In this document: one piece after another, positions 52,835-63,309 of the stretch
Layout: each line of letters begins with the position of its first letter
How positions within the stretch are numbered: the stretch's first letter is position 1
Source of the DNA: Lonsdalea populi
Lineage (GTDB): Bacteria; Pseudomonadota; Gammaproteobacteria; Enterobacterales; Enterobacteriaceae
Assembly (NCBI RefSeq): GCF_015999465.1
Contig: NZ_CP065534.1
Coordinates: 2,480,001 to 2,544,000, forward strand
Reading direction: 5' to 3'
DNA length: 64,000 bases
Notes under the pieces: model-generated
What the model saw: only the letters and a program-made list of their open reading frames with translations
What the model was told of the DNA's origin: nothing
Database searches by the model: none
Program-made: the position numbers and the translations under genes

Positions 52835-53953
52835 ATGCAGCCCGTGAACAGCCCCGGCACGTCTTTGCCAGGCGACCGCAACATTGATACCACGCCGCTG
52901 AAAACCGGCGGTACGGCGCGCGAAGACGCACCGTTGACGCCTGCGCAGCGCACATCGCTGGAGCGGCTTATCACGAAGATCATGTCGTTAAGTTCGCTGA
53001 AGTCGGCTGAAATCTGGGCCGGTATGCGTCACGACATTGGTCTGAAAAGCGGTGCCGAGATTTTGTCCGGTCATTTCCCCGCCGCCGAGCAGGCGCTGCA
53101 AAGCCGGCTGACCTCCGTGCAGAATACCTTGGGTACCCGCCAACTGTTGCAGCAACTCACCGAACTGCTGCCGCAGGGCAATAACCGTCAGGCGGTGAGC
53201 GACTTCATACGCCAGCAGTTCGGCCATACCGTGCTGAGTTCGTTAAGCGGCAGTCAGCTACAGCAGGTCGTCACGCTGTTGCAAAACGGTCAGTTACCGC
53301 AGCCAGGCTCCTCGTTGCCGCCCGGCACCTTTTCACCGTCAGCGCAGCCTTCGACTTCCGAGCCTCAACCCGGCGCGCTGCCGCAAACCAGCGCGCCGCT
53401 GGACCGTCGTCTGCTGCCCGCAGAGCAGAACAGCCTGAATCAGTTGATTACCCGACTGACGACGCTCACCGGCGAATCACCCGCCAAGGTATTGCTGGCG
53501 CTGATGGATATCCAGGGGCTGAACCCCCATGACCCGATCCCCGCTAAAAACTTTCCGCTGCTAAGCCAACTGCTGCAAACGCAGGTCGCCATGATGCAGA
53601 ACCACACCTCGCCGACGCTGGCGACGCTGCAACCGGCGCTCAAACAGCCGATGGATGCACAGGAACAGCAGATGGTGCAGGATTATGCGCAGTCTCGCTT
53701 CAATGCCGGTATGCAGACCCCGTTGACGCCGGTGCAGATTGCCGACGTCGTCACGTTCCTCTACAGCAAGCGGCTTCAGCAGATACAGGAAAAAGAGACG
53801 GCGACCGCAGGTTCCGCGTCAGCGCCGATTCCTATCTACGGCCCTTTTATCTCAGCCCTGCCCCCCGAATTGCGGCCACTATTCAGCCGTCCGCGCGGCA
53901 TACTGATTTTGTGCACTGTGTGTGTAATCGTTTTGCTGTGGATACTGCTATAG
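52835..53953 (+). CDS. flk: Flagellar regulator Flk
   Basis: A 372-residue tail-anchored protein, starting at the ATG at 52835 (MQPVNSPGTSLPGD) with AAGGA upstream. Two Flk repeats that begin L-T-P-A-Q and L-P-A-E-Q (about residues 34 and 193) and a proline-rich spacer (PGSSLPPGTFSPSAQPS) precede a C-terminal transmembrane helix (about 352-370, ILILCTVCVIVLLWILL). In Salmonella Flk prevents premature export of the anti-sigma factor FlgM before the hook is complete. Its presence implies, but does not prove, flagella. It lies between pdxB and fabB as in E. coli, without yfcJ. Confidence 0.9.
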   Translation: MQPVNSPGTSLPGDRNIDTTPLKTGGTAREDAPLTPAQRTSLERLITKIMSLSSLKSAEIWAGMRHDIGLKSGAEILSGHFPAAEQALQSRLTSVQNTLGTRQLLQQLTELLPQGNNRQAVSDFIRQQFGHTVLSSLSGSQLQQVVTLLQNGQLPQPGSSLPPGTFSPSAQPSTSEPQPGALPQTSAPLDRRLLPAEQNSLNQLITRLTTLTGESPAKVLLALMDIQGLNPHDPIPAKNFPLLSQLLQTQVAMMQNHTSPTLATLQPALKQPMDAQEQQMVQDYAQSRFNAGMQTPLTPVQIADVVTFLYSKRLQQIQEKETATAGSASAPIPIYGPFISALPPELRPLFSRPRGILILCTVCVIVLLWILL

Positions 53954-54002
53954 CCCGCGATTAGCGGTAGAAAAGCGGATGGACGTGCATCAATCAGGCA
54001 AG

Positions 54003-54033
54003 ATAAAAATAACCGGGGCTGAGCGCCCCGGTT
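54003..54033 (-). terminator. Rho-independent terminator of fabB
   Basis: Minus strand: AACCGGGGC / GCCCCGGTT (54033-54011) followed by a T-rich run (ATTTTT). It lies 13 bp past the fabB stop. Confidence 0.88.
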
Positions 54034-54045
54034 GACGTAGTACGC

Positions 54046-55266
54046 TTACTGCTTGTACTTGCTCATGACCAGAACGGCGTTGGTGCCGCCGAAACCGAAA
54101 CCGTTAGACATCACGGTGTTCAGCTCACGTTCGGTCGGTTCAGTGATGATGTTCATCCCTTCACCCTGCTCGTCCAGCGTTTCGATGTTGATGCTCGGCG
54201 CGATGAAGTTATGCTCCAGCATCAGCAGCGTATAAATAGCTTCCTGTACGCCCGCAGCCCCCAAAGAGTGACCCGTCATCGCTTTGGTTGCGGAGATAGC
54301 CGGCGTGTCGTTGCCGAATACTTCGCGGATTGCGCCCAGTTCCTTCACATCGCCGACCGGCGTTGAAGTTCCGTGGGTGTTGATGTAATCGATCGGCCCT
54401 TCGATGTCCTGCATAGCGATTTTCATGCAGCGTACTGCGCCTTCGCCAGACGGAGCAACCATGTCAGCGCCATCGGACGTTGCACCGTAGCCCACGACTT
54501 CGGCATAGATGTGAGCGCCACGCGCCAGCGCGTGTTCCAGCTCTTCCACGACGACCATACCGCCACCGCCAGCAATGACGAAACCATCACGGTTCGCATC
54601 ATAGGTACGAGAAGCTTTTTCCGGCGTATCGTTGTATTTGGTGGACAGTGCGCCCATCGCATCAAACTCGCAGGACAACTCCCAGCTCAGCTCTTCGCCG
54701 CCGCCAGCAAACACGATGTCCTGTTTACCCATCTGAATCTGCTCAACGGCATTACCGATACAGTGTGCGGAAGTCGCACACGCGGAGCTGATGGAGTAGT
54801 TGATACCGTGGATCTTGAACGGTGTGGCCAGACAGGCGGAAACGCCAGAGCCCATCGCCTTGGTCACCACGTACGGACCCACAGCTTTCACGCCGCGCGG
54901 GCTACGCATTGCATCGGCACCCAGTACCTGGTAGTGCGGGGAACCACCGCCGGAACCGGCGATCAGACCCACACGCGGGTTGTTCTGATAAACTTCTTCG
55001 GACAAACCCGCATCCTTCACCGCCTGCTCCATGGAGAGGAAGGCATAAATGGCAGCATCATTCATGAAACGCACGATCTTACGGTCAATCAGGCCAGTCG
55101 TGTCCAGTTTAACGTTGCCCCAGACGTGACTACGCATGCCGGCATCTTTCATCTCTTGAGAAAAGGTGATTCCTGAACGGCCCTCACGCAGAGATGCAAG
55201 AACTTCCTCTTGGTTATTACCTATGCTAGATACGATCCCAAGACCTGTAATCACTGCACGTTTCAT
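54046..55266 (-). CDS. fabB: Beta-ketoacyl-ACP synthase I
   Basis: A 406-residue condensing enzyme (E. coli 406) that elongates fatty acids and is essential for unsaturated chains. The nucleophile is Cys163 in [14 protein letters not shown]; the two histidines are in [12 protein letters not shown] and [11 protein letters not shown] (near 298 and 333). Upstream on the same strand are a FabR-like palindrome and a FadR-like site, the same control as in E. coli. It is divergent from mnmC. Confidence 0.97.
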   Translation of the reverse strand: MKRAVITGLGIVSSIGNNQEEVLASLREGRSGITFSQEMKDAGMRSHVWGNVKLDTTGLIDRKIVRFMNDAAIYAFLSMEQAVKDAGLSEEVYQNNPRVGLIAGSGGGSPHYQVLGADAMRSPRGVKAVGPYVVTKAMGSGVSACLATPFKIHGINYSISSACATSAHCIGNAVEQIQMGKQDIVFAGGGEELSWELSCEFDAMGALSTKYNDTPEKASRTYDANRDGFVIAGGGGMVVVEELEHALARGAHIYAEVVGYGATSDGADMVAPSGEGAVRCMKIAMQDIEGPIDYINTHGTSTPVGDVKELGAIREVFGNDTPAISATKAMTGHSLGAAGVQEAIYTLLMLEHNFIAPSINIETLDEQGEGMNIITEPTERELNTVMSNGFGFGGTNAVLVMSKYKQ

Positions 55267-55316
55267 TCAATACCTCATTCGTTTGTATAAGCATTTAGGA
55301 TACTGCGAAGCACTTT

Positions 55317-55334
55317 AGCTTACACTTGTAAGCT
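55317..55334 (-). promoter_or_regulatory. FabR-like operator upstream of fabB
   Basis: An 18-bp inverted repeat AGCTTACA CT TGTAAGCT with perfect arms, 51 bp upstream of the fabB ATG. It resembles the FabR site pattern (AGCGTACA-n2-TGT..GCT) that represses fabA and fabB in E. coli. Confidence 0.75.
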
Positions 55335-55335
55335 G

Positions 55336-55350
55336 AACAAGTCCGATCTG
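55336..55350 (-). promoter_or_regulatory. FadR-like activator site upstream of fabB
   Basis: The minus strand reads CAGATCGGACTTGTT, matching the FadR consensus (CTGGTCGGACCTGTT) at 12 of 15 positions. It lies directly upstream of the FabR-like palindrome, the same order as at E. coli fabA/fabB, where FadR activates. Assignment is by pattern. Confidence 0.65.
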
Positions 55351-55428
55351 CCTAACTTTGCACAAATTTGCACACAAAGGGGCTGACCGTTAAACTTCCG
55401 CCACCGCCTGAATTATGAGTGAGTTGCC

Positions 55429-57447
55429 GTGATTACGCCCGCCATCCGAACCGCTTCGCTAAGCTGGAACTCTCAGGGTACACCTGTTTCGCTACAGTTT
55501 GACGACGTCTATTTTTCCAACCAGGATGGGCTCGCGGAAACCCGTTATGTCTTTCTACAGGGCAATGAATTACCCGCACGTTTTGCACAAACTTCACGCG
55601 CGACTTTCACCGTAGCGGAGAGCGGATTCGGTACCGGACTGAATTTCTTGACCTTATGGCAAGCGTTCGCCGATTTTCGCCGTGAGCAGCCTGACGCCAC
55701 CTTGCAACGCCTGCATTACATCAGTTTTGAAAAGTTTCCCCTGCAGGTGGACGATCTGGCTGCCGCGCATGCCCAGTGGCCCGAACTGGCCGCGTTCGCT
55801 GACGAACTGCGACAACACTGGCCGACGATGTCCCCCGGCTGCCATCGTCTGATACTGGCTGACGGTCACATCACGCTCGATCTGTGGTTCGGCGATATCA
55901 ATGACCTGTTGCCCCAGCTCGATGAGAGCATCAATCATCAGGTCGACACCTGGTTTCTGGACGGTTTCGCCCCGTCGAAAAATCCGGATATGTGGACGGA
56001 GAACCTGTTCAACGCGATGGCGAGATTGTCCCGTCCCGGCGGCACCTTCGCCACCTTTACCGCGGCGGGCTTCGTTCGTCGCGGTCTGCAGGAGGCCGGG
56101 TTCAACGTCTGTAAGGTCAAAGGATTCGGTCATAAGCGCGAGATGCTGAGCGGCGATTTGCCCACGGCGATCCCCGTCGCCGTCGCCGCGCCCTGGTATC
56201 ACCGCTCTGCCGCAACCCAGCCGCAGGAGGTCGCGATTATCGGCGGCGGCATCGCCGGCCTGTTGACGGCGCTGGCCCTGCAACGGCGCGGCAGCAAGGT
56301 CACGCTGTATTGCGCCGACGAACGGGTGGGGCAAGGCGCTTCCGGCAACCGACAGGGCGCACTCTATCCGCTGCTCAATGATAAGCACGATGCGCTGTCG
56401 CGTTTTTTCGCCAGCGCGTTCGGCTATGCTCGACGCACCTACGATGCGCTGGCGGCTCAGGGCGTAGACTACGAACATCAGTGGTGCGGAGTCAGCCAGT
56501 TAGCGTTTGACGATAAAAGCGCGCGCAAAATCGACCGAATCCTCGCCGGGCAATGGCCTGAAGAACTGGTGCATGCAGCCCGCGCGCAGACGCTGACTCA
56601 GGCCTGCGGCGTCCCGCTTCTTCATCGCGGCATTACGTATCCGTCCGGGGGATGGTTGTGCCCGGCCGAGCTGACCGCCGCCGCGTTGGCGCTGGCGATC
56701 CGTCAGGGCATGCAGGTCCGTTTAAACACGACCGTCACCGAGCTTACGCCGTCCTCTGACGGCTGGCGTTTGACGCTGGATAGCGGAGACAATGTTCAGC
56801 ATGCCACGGTCGTTCTGGCGAACGGACATCAACTCAGCGACTGGCCGCAAACGCGTCACCTCCCCACCTACGCCGTGCGGGGACAGGTGAGTCACGTGCC
56901 CGGCAACGCCCAACTGCGTCCTCTTAAACAGGTGCTATGCTACGATGGCTATCTGACGCCGATCAGCCCGCGATACCAGCAGCACTGCATCGGCGCCAGC
57001 TATCACCGTGGAGACACCGGGACCGAGTATCGTGATTCGGATCAGCAGCAGAACCGCCAGCGGTTAATCGACTGTCTGCCGTCGCTATCGTGGCCGACGT
57101 CGATAGATGTCTCCGACGGCGAGGCGCGGTGCGGCGTACGCAGCGCATTGCGCGATCACCTGCCGCTGGTCGGCGCCGTTCCTGACTATGAGCAGACGCT
57201 GGCCCAGTATCAAACGCTCCTTCAGCAGCTGGCTGCGGCGCAGGTTCCGGTGCAGGCCCCGGTTCACCCTAACCTGTTTATTCTCGGCGGTCTTGGGTCC
57301 CGCGGTCTCTGTTCCGCCCCGCTGGTGGCGGAGGTGCTGGCGGCCCAAATGTACGGAGAGCCGTTGCCGCTGGACAGCGCCACGCTGGACGCTCTGAATC
57401 CAAACCGATTCTGGGTCAGAAAATTGTTGAAAAATCGCCCCGTATGA
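55429..57447 (+). CDS. mnmC: Bifunctional tRNA wobble-uridine modification protein MnmC
   Basis: A 672-residue protein (E. coli 668) that finishes mnm5s2U in tRNA. The N-terminal methyltransferase domain binds SAM at [14 protein letters not shown] (about residues 62-75) and [15 protein letters not shown]; the C-terminal domain is an FAD oxidoreductase with [15 protein letters not shown] near residue 266 and [13 protein letters not shown]. The apparent start is a GTG at 55429; the ribosome site is weak. Both domains appear whole. Confidence 0.94.
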   Translation: MITPAIRTASLSWNSQGTPVSLQFDDVYFSNQDGLAETRYVFLQGNELPARFAQTSRATFTVAESGFGTGLNFLTLWQAFADFRREQPDATLQRLHYISFEKFPLQVDDLAAAHAQWPELAAFADELRQHWPTMSPGCHRLILADGHITLDLWFGDINDLLPQLDESINHQVDTWFLDGFAPSKNPDMWTENLFNAMARLSRPGGTFATFTAAGFVRRGLQEAGFNVCKVKGFGHKREMLSGDLPTAIPVAVAAPWYHRSAATQPQEVAIIGGGIAGLLTALALQRRGSKVTLYCADERVGQGASGNRQGALYPLLNDKHDALSRFFASAFGYARRTYDALAAQGVDYEHQWCGVSQLAFDDKSARKIDRILAGQWPEELVHAARAQTLTQACGVPLLHRGITYPSGGWLCPAELTAAALALAIRQGMQVRLNTTVTELTPSSDGWRLTLDSGDNVQHATVVLANGHQLSDWPQTRHLPTYAVRGQVSHVPGNAQLRPLKQVLCYDGYLTPISPRYQQHCIGASYHRGDTGTEYRDSDQQQNRQRLIDCLPSLSWPTSIDVSDGEARCGVRSALRDHLPLVGAVPDYEQTLAQYQTLLQQLAAAQVPVQAPVHPNLFILGGLGSRGLCSAPLVAEVLAAQMYGEPLPLDSATLDALNPNRFWVRKLLKNRPV

Positions 57448-57754
57448 TCAGAGGACAACCCGCTCGCCCCATGGGGGGCATAACAGCAATTTCGTTCTAC
57501 TTTTCATAGCAACTGGAGTGCGGAGATGGGACAGCAGGCCATGCCGATAGCTGGTGCTATCGCGCTATCTACCCGCCGGTTGGTATGCTGCGCGGGCTAT
57601 CGAGCCTGTGCGCGACCATCAGGAGGCCGCTCCGTGGCTTCTCCCACGCGGTCGCCTGCGGACTGGCGTGGTTTTATGCGCGGTGTATCAGGCTGGGCGT
57701 TTGATGATGCCGGTGCCGGATGACGCCGGCACCGGTTAAGGAAAGTTCATCGCG
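57448..57754. other. Intergenic region between convergent mnmC and yfcL
   Basis: A 307-bp gap. It holds a 10-bp stem CCGGTGCCGG / CCGGCACCGG (57710-57735), without a T-run. A 65-codon frame at 57526-57723 has GGAG nearby but a product with no recognisable features, so I do not call it. Confidence 0.4.
57710..57735. repeat. Strong inverted repeat between mnmC and yfcL
   Basis: A 10-bp perfect stem CCGGTGCCGG / CCGGCACCGG with loop ATGACG. It lies 20 bp past the yfcL stop. It may act as a 3' end or stability hairpin for either converging message; no T-run supports intrinsic termination. Confidence 0.6.
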
Positions 57755-58036
57755 TTACCGCGGGGAAGACGCCTGCTGGTAAAGACGATCCCACATCTGA
57801 TTGACCAGGACCTGATCCGGCGGAGACAACTCGCCGTTTTTGATGGCCTTGCGTATGCTGTCCTTGACGCGGCTGCATAAGGCTGCTGCCGTGTGCTCGC
57901 CGTTTTCCTCAGCGTCCGCGACCGCCAAGGTCAGATGACCGCGCAGATATCCCCCGGCAAAAAGCTCATCGTCGCTGGCGTGCTCCACCATGTCATCAAT
58001 CAGCGCCAGGATGCGCGATTCAAATTCTGCGATCAT
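57755..58036 (-). CDS. yfcL: Conserved protein YfcL
   Basis: A 93-residue protein (E. coli 92). The sequence [20 protein letters not shown] and [20 protein letters not shown] is clearly YfcL. It is small, acidic and helical with no membrane segment. Function is unknown. It lies 38 bp after epmC in the same leftward cluster. Confidence 0.93.
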   Translation of the reverse strand: MIAEFESRILALIDDMVEHASDDELFAGGYLRGHLTLAVADAEENGEHTAAALCSRVKDSIRKAIKNGELSPPDQVLVNQMWDRLYQQASSPR

Positions 58037-58074
58037 TCATTGTCCTCGATTGTTCAACGTTGCCCATCGTCCGC

Positions 58075-58641
58075 TCAGCAGAGATCGGCGGGATACGGGA
58101 AATCCGCCGGGGTCAGCGGCCCCGTATGATAAAACGCGTGCAGCGCCTGAATTAAGCGGCCCGGACGTTCGGGAACGCCCTCCTCCAGATAGCGCATGAC
58201 CTGCGCGCGCACGCGGCGTTGAAAGGCAATGCGATCGGGCGTCACATCGCCGCTCAGGTTATCGCAGCTCACGTTAAAGGGAAACGCCGCCGCGACGCAA
58301 AACATCCACTCCAGCGCCTGTGGCTTAATCTCCGCCGACTCGAATTGTTGCTGCGTTGCCGCATCGCGTCCATCGGGACAGTACCAGTACCCGAAATCCA
58401 CGAGTTTGCGTCGTTCCGCACCCGCGATGCACCAATGGGAAATCTCGTGCATCGCACTGGCGTAAAAACCGTGGGCGAACAGAATACGGTGATAGTCCGT
58501 TTGCTCGTCGGCCGGCAGGTAGATCGGTTCATCCTCGCCCTTGACCAGGCGCGTATTGAAATCTGCGCTAAAGCAGTGGTTAAACACCTGAATCAGGTGC
58601 TCATAATCGTGTGTCATGATGTTGTTAACCGGTTCGGTCAT
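58075..58641 (-). CDS. epmC: Elongation factor P hydroxylase EpmC (YfcM)
   Basis: A 188-residue enzyme that hydroxylates the beta-lysyl-lysine on elongation factor P. I use the ATG at 58641, which overlaps the yfcA stop as ATGA, though a second ATG (58617, MTHDYEHLIQ) is also possible. The metal-binding HEISHW (residues 65-70) is intact, and YWYCPDGRD and FCVAAAFPFNVSCDNL match E. coli YfcM. EpmA, EpmB and EF-P are not in this window. Confidence 0.93.
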   Translation of the reverse strand: MTEPVNNIMTHDYEHLIQVFNHCFSADFNTRLVKGEDEPIYLPADEQTDYHRILFAHGFYASAMHEISHWCIAGAERRKLVDFGYWYCPDGRDAATQQQFESAEIKPQALEWMFCVAAAFPFNVSCDNLSGDVTPDRIAFQRRVRAQVMRYLEEGVPERPGRLIQALHAFYHTGPLTPADFPYPADLC

Positions 58642-59441
58642 GAGACTAGCTGCCCCACCCAATGGGCAATATCCCGCCCGTGACTGTCATAAATCAGTTT
58701 GATGCTCATCAGCGCGGACACCGTCACCAGCATAGGGCGAATCAACTTTTGCCCCTTGGTGAGCACCATTTTCGCGCCTAAACGCGCGCCGATGATTTGC
58801 CCCAAGAGCATCACGCCGCCGATGATCCACATGACTTTGCCGCTCAAAATGAAGAACAGCAGACCGCCAAAATTGGAGGTGAAGTTGAGCACCTTGGCGT
58901 GTGCGGTGGACTTCGCCAGATTGAAGCCGCGTAGCGTCAGGTAGGACAGCGCGTAAAACGACCCCGCTCCGGGACCGAAAAAGCCGTCGTAGAATCCCAC
59001 GCAGGCGCCGCCGACGAGGGCGAACGGAACGGGAGAGAGCCGCCGCAGCCGATCTTCGTCGCTGATTTTAGGCATCAACAGGAAATACAGGCCAATGCCG
59101 ATCACCAGTACCGGCAGCAGTTGGCGCAGGAAGTCCGCATGAATCTGCTGAATGAGCCAGGCGCCGGTGATCGCGCCCAGAAAGGTACAGACCACCGCCA
59201 ACTTTTGCTCACGCAGATCGACCGCTCCCCGGCGGATAAAATACAGGCTGGCGGAAAACGCTCCGCCGACGCCCTGCAACTTATTTGTTGCCAGCGCCTG
59301 CGCGGGCGAAAGTCCCGCAGCGAGCAGCGCGGGGACCGTCAGCAAACCGCCGCCCCCGGCAATCGAATCGATAAATCCCGCGGCCACGGCGATAGCAAAC
59401 AGCAGGCCGAACAGTTCCGGCCCTAAGATCAAACCATCCAT
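58638..59441 (-). CDS. yfcA: TauE/SafE-family membrane transporter YfcA
   Basis: A 267-residue inner-membrane protein with about eight helices. The two repeated TauE/SafE signatures are FIDSIAGGGGLLTVPAL (near residue 24) and GFYDGFFGPGAGSFYAL (near residue 153). Family members move sulfite, sulfonates or organosulfur anions; the substrate here is unknown. It overlaps epmC by four bases and follows mepA by six. Confidence 0.92.
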   Translation of the reverse strand: MDGLILGPELFGLLFAIAVAAGFIDSIAGGGGLLTVPALLAAGLSPAQALATNKLQGVGGAFSASLYFIRRGAVDLREQKLAVVCTFLGAITGAWLIQQIHADFLRQLLPVLVIGIGLYFLLMPKISDEDRLRRLSPVPFALVGGACVGFYDGFFGPGAGSFYALSYLTLRGFNLAKSTAHAKVLNFTSNFGGLLFFILSGKVMWIIGGVMLLGQIIGARLGAKMVLTKGQKLIRPMLVTVSALMSIKLIYDSHGRDIAHWVGQLVS

Positions 59442-59447
59442 GATGTT

Positions 59448-60278
59448 TTATTCCGCAGCAAAGTGTCGATTCAGCAACGCCTGACAGGGGGCGGGCAGCG
59501 GCGGAGGCGTGGTTTTCTGCGGCGCGACGGCGCCCGGTTTACGCGGCTGGAACCAGCTTTGCAGTTCAGCGCCGCAGCCATCGCCCGCCGGCGGCGGATC
59601 CTGATCCTGGCACTCAAGGCTATTCGCCGGGCAGCGCAGACGAACGTGCATATGAGCACGGTGCGCGAACCACGGTCGAACCTTGTGCAGCCAGCTGCGA
59701 TCGCTACCGGCCTCCCGACACAGACGCTGCTTAATCGCCGGGTTGACGAAGATGCGCGTTACCGCGCTGTCCTGCGCCGCCGTTTTGATCAGCATCTGGG
59801 CATCATGGTTCCACAGGCGCGGATTGACGGCCTTGTCCCCGGGCAAGACCAGATCGACAGGTTGTGGATTTAGGAGTTGCTGCGTGCTCCAGCGCTGACG
59901 CGGCAGCTGCAGCCAGACGTCCACATCCAGACCGGACTGATGGCTGGCGTGTCCGCTGCTGAAACGACCGCCCGCCGGCATCCCCATGTCCCCGACCAGC
60001 ACGATGCCGCCGTTCTGGCGATGTACGCTGGCGCTGAGGCGATGGATGAACGCCAGCAGATCCGGATGGCCGAAATAGCGACGCTGATCGACTCGCATCA
60101 CCTGATAGTCGGCCGCTTGCAGCGGCAGTGATTGCGCGCCGACGATGCAGCCGTTGGCGAAGGAGCCAATCGCCTGCGGGCGTCCCGCGACCGGATGCGT
60201 GATCGCCTGCCAGGGCGTCGCCGCCCCGGCGGCGGCGCAGCACAGCAGCGCCATCAAACCTATCAAAGCTGTTTTCAT
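59448..60278 (-). CDS. mepA: Penicillin-insensitive murein endopeptidase
   Basis: A 276-residue periplasmic LAS metallopeptidase (E. coli 274) that cuts D-alanyl-mDAP cross-links. A signal peptide occupies residues 1-19 ([19 protein letters not shown]). Zinc ligands are His113 and Asp120 in [15 protein letters not shown], and the C-terminal HMH pair near residue 211 (AHMHVRLRC). It follows aroC by seven bases. Confidence 0.94.
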   Translation of the reverse strand: MKTALIGLMALLCCAAAGAATPWQAITHPVAGRPQAIGSFANGCIVGAQSLPLQAADYQVMRVDQRRYFGHPDLLAFIHRLSASVHRQNGGIVLVGDMGMPAGGRFSSGHASHQSGLDVDVWLQLPRQRWSTQQLLNPQPVDLVLPGDKAVNPRLWNHDAQMLIKTAAQDSAVTRIFVNPAIKQRLCREAGSDRSWLHKVRPWFAHRAHMHVRLRCPANSLECQDQDPPPAGDGCGAELQSWFQPRKPGAVAPQKTTPPPLPAPCQALLNRHFAAE

Positions 60279-60285
60279 ATGCGTG

Positions 60286-61371
60286 TTACCAACGGGGAAC
60301 GGAGGTGTTCACGTCCGCGCACTGCGCGCGCTGGCGTAATAAATGATCCATCAACACGATGGCCATCATCGCCTCGGCGATAGGCACGGCGCGGATACCG
60401 ACGCAGGGATCGTGACGCCCGCGGGTGACCATTTCAGTCGCTTCGCCCGTACGGGTGATCGTCCGTCCCGGCACCATGATGCTGGACGTAGGCTTGAGCG
60501 CCAGATGTGCGACGACCGCCTGACCGCTGCTGATGCCTCCCAAAATGCCGCCCGCATGATTACTCTGGAAACCGTCCGGCGTGATCTCGTCGCGGTTTTC
60601 GCTGCCGCGCTTACCGACCACCGCGAAACCGTCGCCGATCTCGACGCCTTTGACGGCATTGATGCTCATTAACGCATGCGCCAGATCCGCATCCAGTCGG
60701 TCGAATACCGGCTCGCCCAGCCCGGCTGGCACCGATTCGGCCACTACCGTCACCCGTGCGCCGATGGAGTCGCCCTCTTTCTTCAGCGCGCGCATCAGCT
60801 CATCCAACGCGTCCAGCTTGGACGGGTCAGGGCAGAAGAACGGGTTCTGCTCCACCTGATCCCACGCTTTCAGTTCGCAGTGAACGTCCCCCATCTGCGT
60901 GAGACAGCCGCGAATATTCACGCCGTGCCGGAGCTGCAGGTATTTCTTGGCGATGGCGCCCGCAGCCACGCGCATGGCCGTTTCACGCGCGGAAGAACGA
61001 CCGCCGCCGCGATAGTCGCGCTGACCGTATTTTTGCTCGTAGGTATAGTCGGCATGTCCGGGACGGAACAGATCTTTAATCGCGCTGTAGTCCTGTGAAC
61101 GCTGATCGGTGTTTTCGATCAGCAGGCCGATGCTGGTGCCTGTCGTCACGCCGTCGAACACGCCGGACAATATGCGCACCTGATCCGGCTCACGGCGCTG
61201 GGTGGTATAGCGAGAGGTGCCAGGACGACGACGGTCCAGATCGTGCTGCAAATCAGCCTCAGTTAACGGAATGCCCGGCGGTACGCCGTCCACCACACAA
61301 CCCAGGGCGATACCGTGGGACTCACCAAAGGTGGTGACGCGGAAAAACTGCCCAATACTATTTCCTGCCAT
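60286..61371 (-). CDS. aroC: Chorismate synthase
   Basis: A 361-residue enzyme (E. coli 361) that makes chorismate from EPSP with reduced FMN, the last step of the shikimate pathway. The start is the ATG at 61371 ([20 protein letters not shown]), with GGAG upstream. Signatures [23 protein letters not shown] and [16 protein letters not shown] are in place. It is followed by mepA and preceded by prmB. Confidence 0.97.
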   Translation of the reverse strand: MAGNSIGQFFRVTTFGESHGIALGCVVDGVPPGIPLTEADLQHDLDRRRPGTSRYTTQRREPDQVRILSGVFDGVTTGTSIGLLIENTDQRSQDYSAIKDLFRPGHADYTYEQKYGQRDYRGGGRSSARETAMRVAAGAIAKKYLQLRHGVNIRGCLTQMGDVHCELKAWDQVEQNPFFCPDPSKLDALDELMRALKKEGDSIGARVTVVAESVPAGLGEPVFDRLDADLAHALMSINAVKGVEIGDGFAVVGKRGSENRDEITPDGFQSNHAGGILGGISSGQAVVAHLALKPTSSIMVPGRTITRTGEATEMVTRGRHDPCVGIRAVPIAEAMMAIVLMDHLLRQRAQCADVNTSVPRW

Positions 61372-61441
61372 CACGGCTCCTTTACATCATAAAATAAGAG
61401 ATCGTCAGGCGGGCTATCCGCGCCTGCATCCTGTCAATATG

Positions 61442-62374
61442 TTAGTCGCGATACAGGCTGAAATGCGACTGGCATTCCAGTAGCTGCGCACGGGTCAGCA
61501 TGAATACGCCATCGCCGCCGCGTTCGAATTCCAGCCAGGTAAATGGAATATCGGGATATTGGTCGATCAGATGCACCATGCTGTTGCCCACTTCGCAGAT
61601 CAGCACGCCCTCTTCGCTGAGGTATTCGGTGGCTCGGGCCAAAATACGGCGTACCAGCTTCAGACCGTCGCTCCCAGCGGCCAGCCCCAGCTCAGGCTCG
61701 TGGCGGAACTCGTCCGGCAGGTCCGCCATATCTTCTTCATCGACGTAAGGCGGGTTGGTGACGATCAGATCGTAAGACGTGGTCGGCAGGTCGCGGAACA
61801 GATCTGAACGGATCGGCGTGACGCGGTGTTCCATGCCATGCCGTTCAATATTCAGCTCGGTCACCGACAGCACATCGCCGGAGATATCGACCGCGTCGAC
61901 TTCCGCTTCCGGGAAAGCCTGCGCGCAGGCGATGGCAATACAGCCGCTGCCGGTACAGAGATCCAGAATGTGATGAGGTTCGTGGCTCAACAGAGGTTCG
62001 AAGCCGTTGTCAATCAGCTCGCCAATCGGCGAACGCGGTACTAATACGCGTTCATCGACGTAAAACTCCAGTCCGCAGAACCAGGCTTTGTGGGTGAGAT
62101 AAGCGACGGGGATACGTTCGTTGATACGGCGGATCACGCGTTCCACAATGCGATGACGCTCGCCTGACGTCAGGCGAGCGCGGTACATGTCTTCGGGGAT
62201 ATCGAGGGGAAGATACAGACTCGGCAGCACCAGTTGCAGCGCCTCATCCCAAGCGTTGTCGGTGCCATGACCGTAATAGACCTGTGCGGCGTTAAACCGA
62301 CTGACCGTCCAACGCAACATATCCTGAAGGGTATGCAGATCGTTGACCGCTTCATCGACGAAAATTTTGTCCAA
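61442..62374 (-). CDS. prmB: Ribosomal protein uL3 N5-glutamine methyltransferase PrmB
   Basis: A 310-residue SAM-dependent methyltransferase (E. coli 310) that methylates a glutamine of ribosomal protein L3. The start is a TTG at 62374 ([16 protein letters not shown] follows), with GGAGGA upstream; the open frame continues to 62473 but has no homology. SAM motif [15 protein letters not shown] and the Gln-binding NPPY ([11 protein letters not shown]) are intact. The use of TTG suggests low initiation. Confidence 0.94.
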   Translation of the reverse strand: MDKIFVDEAVNDLHTLQDMLRWTVSRFNAAQVYYGHGTDNAWDEALQLVLPSLYLPLDIPEDMYRARLTSGERHRIVERVIRRINERIPVAYLTHKAWFCGLEFYVDERVLVPRSPIGELIDNGFEPLLSHEPHHILDLCTGSGCIAIACAQAFPEAEVDAVDISGDVLSVTELNIERHGMEHRVTPIRSDLFRDLPTTSYDLIVTNPPYVDEEDMADLPDEFRHEPELGLAAGSDGLKLVRRILARATEYLSEEGVLICEVGNSMVHLIDQYPDIPFTWLEFERGGDGVFMLTRAQLLECQSHFSLYRD

Positions 62375-62535
62375 GGTTGTCCTCCGCAGACATCTCTGAA
62401 AATCAAATTGCCGCCTAGTTTGCCATGAAGCCTGCGACAAATCAGCAGATATCACCGTCCTGCGGCCCTTCAAACCTTAGCGCAAGGCGCAACAAAAGGT
62501 ACACTTAGAAAAAACCAAGACAGAGTACAGCGCTG

Positions 62536-63075
62536 ATGAAAAACAAAGACAGGCTGGATGAGGAGGATCAGGCGATTTTTCGCGCGTCGGTCGCGGGCGC
62601 CAGACGCTTGACTCAGGATACCTATCGCTATCAACCACCGCGCCGCAAGCCCTCAGAAGTAACGCCGCGCAAAGCGATGCAGGAGCAGCGCGACGCCTGC
62701 TTTTATTTTTCGGATGAGTTTCAGCCGCTATTGGAGACCGATGGCCCGGTTCGTTACGTTCGCTCCGGCGCCAGCCACTATGAACTGAAAAAGCTGCGCA
62801 GAGGGGATTATCCGCCGGAGCTGTTTTTGGATTTGCATGGTCTGACCCAACAAGAAGCCAAGCAGGAGCTGGGCGCGCTGCTGGCCGCCTGCCGCCGGGA
62901 GCATGTCTACTGCGCCTGCGTCATGCACGGACATGGTAAACGTATTCTTAAACAGCAAACGCCGCTATGGCTTGCTCAGCATCCCGACGTATTGGCCTTC
63001 CATCAGGCCCCGCGCGAATTCGGCGGCGACGCCGCATTGCTCGTGCTGGTGACGCTGGATAGCAACGTTAGGTGA
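62536..63075 (+). CDS. smrB: Ribosome rescue endonuclease SmrB
   Basis: A 179-residue protein (E. coli 183) with a C-terminal Smr domain: DLHG at 99-102 and the HGHGK core at 131-135. In E. coli SmrB cuts mRNA between collided ribosomes to start rescue by tmRNA. The N-terminal basic region binds ribosomes. It is divergent from prmB and convergent with sixA. Confidence 0.93.
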   Translation: MKNKDRLDEEDQAIFRASVAGARRLTQDTYRYQPPRRKPSEVTPRKAMQEQRDACFYFSDEFQPLLETDGPVRYVRSGASHYELKKLRRGDYPPELFLDLHGLTQQEAKQELGALLAACRREHVYCACVMHGHGKRILKQQTPLWLAQHPDVLAFHQAPREFGGDAALLVLVTLDSNVR

Positions 63076-63309
63076 CGTCCCCAACATATCGGCGGCAGGT
63101 TACCGTCCCCTGTTCCTAAACTTTCCCTTGCGCATCGCCCTGCGCGTCGCGGAGTGAAATCACGCGCGCGGTTTTTAGATAGAGGCCAACCCTTGTGTTG
63201 CCAACATATAGCTTATGGGAAAAACCATCAGGGAGAGTATGGGAGAAACGTCGGGCGGTGCCGGTGAGCCCTGCAGCAAGGCATACCGGCCGATAAGACT
63301 AGCGCGGAC

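Noticed and set aside
57526..57723. 65-codon frame between mnmC and yfcL
   Set aside because: A GGAG is near the ATG, but the product is Arg/Ala-rich without features and overlaps the start of the GC-rich hairpin; evidence is too weak.
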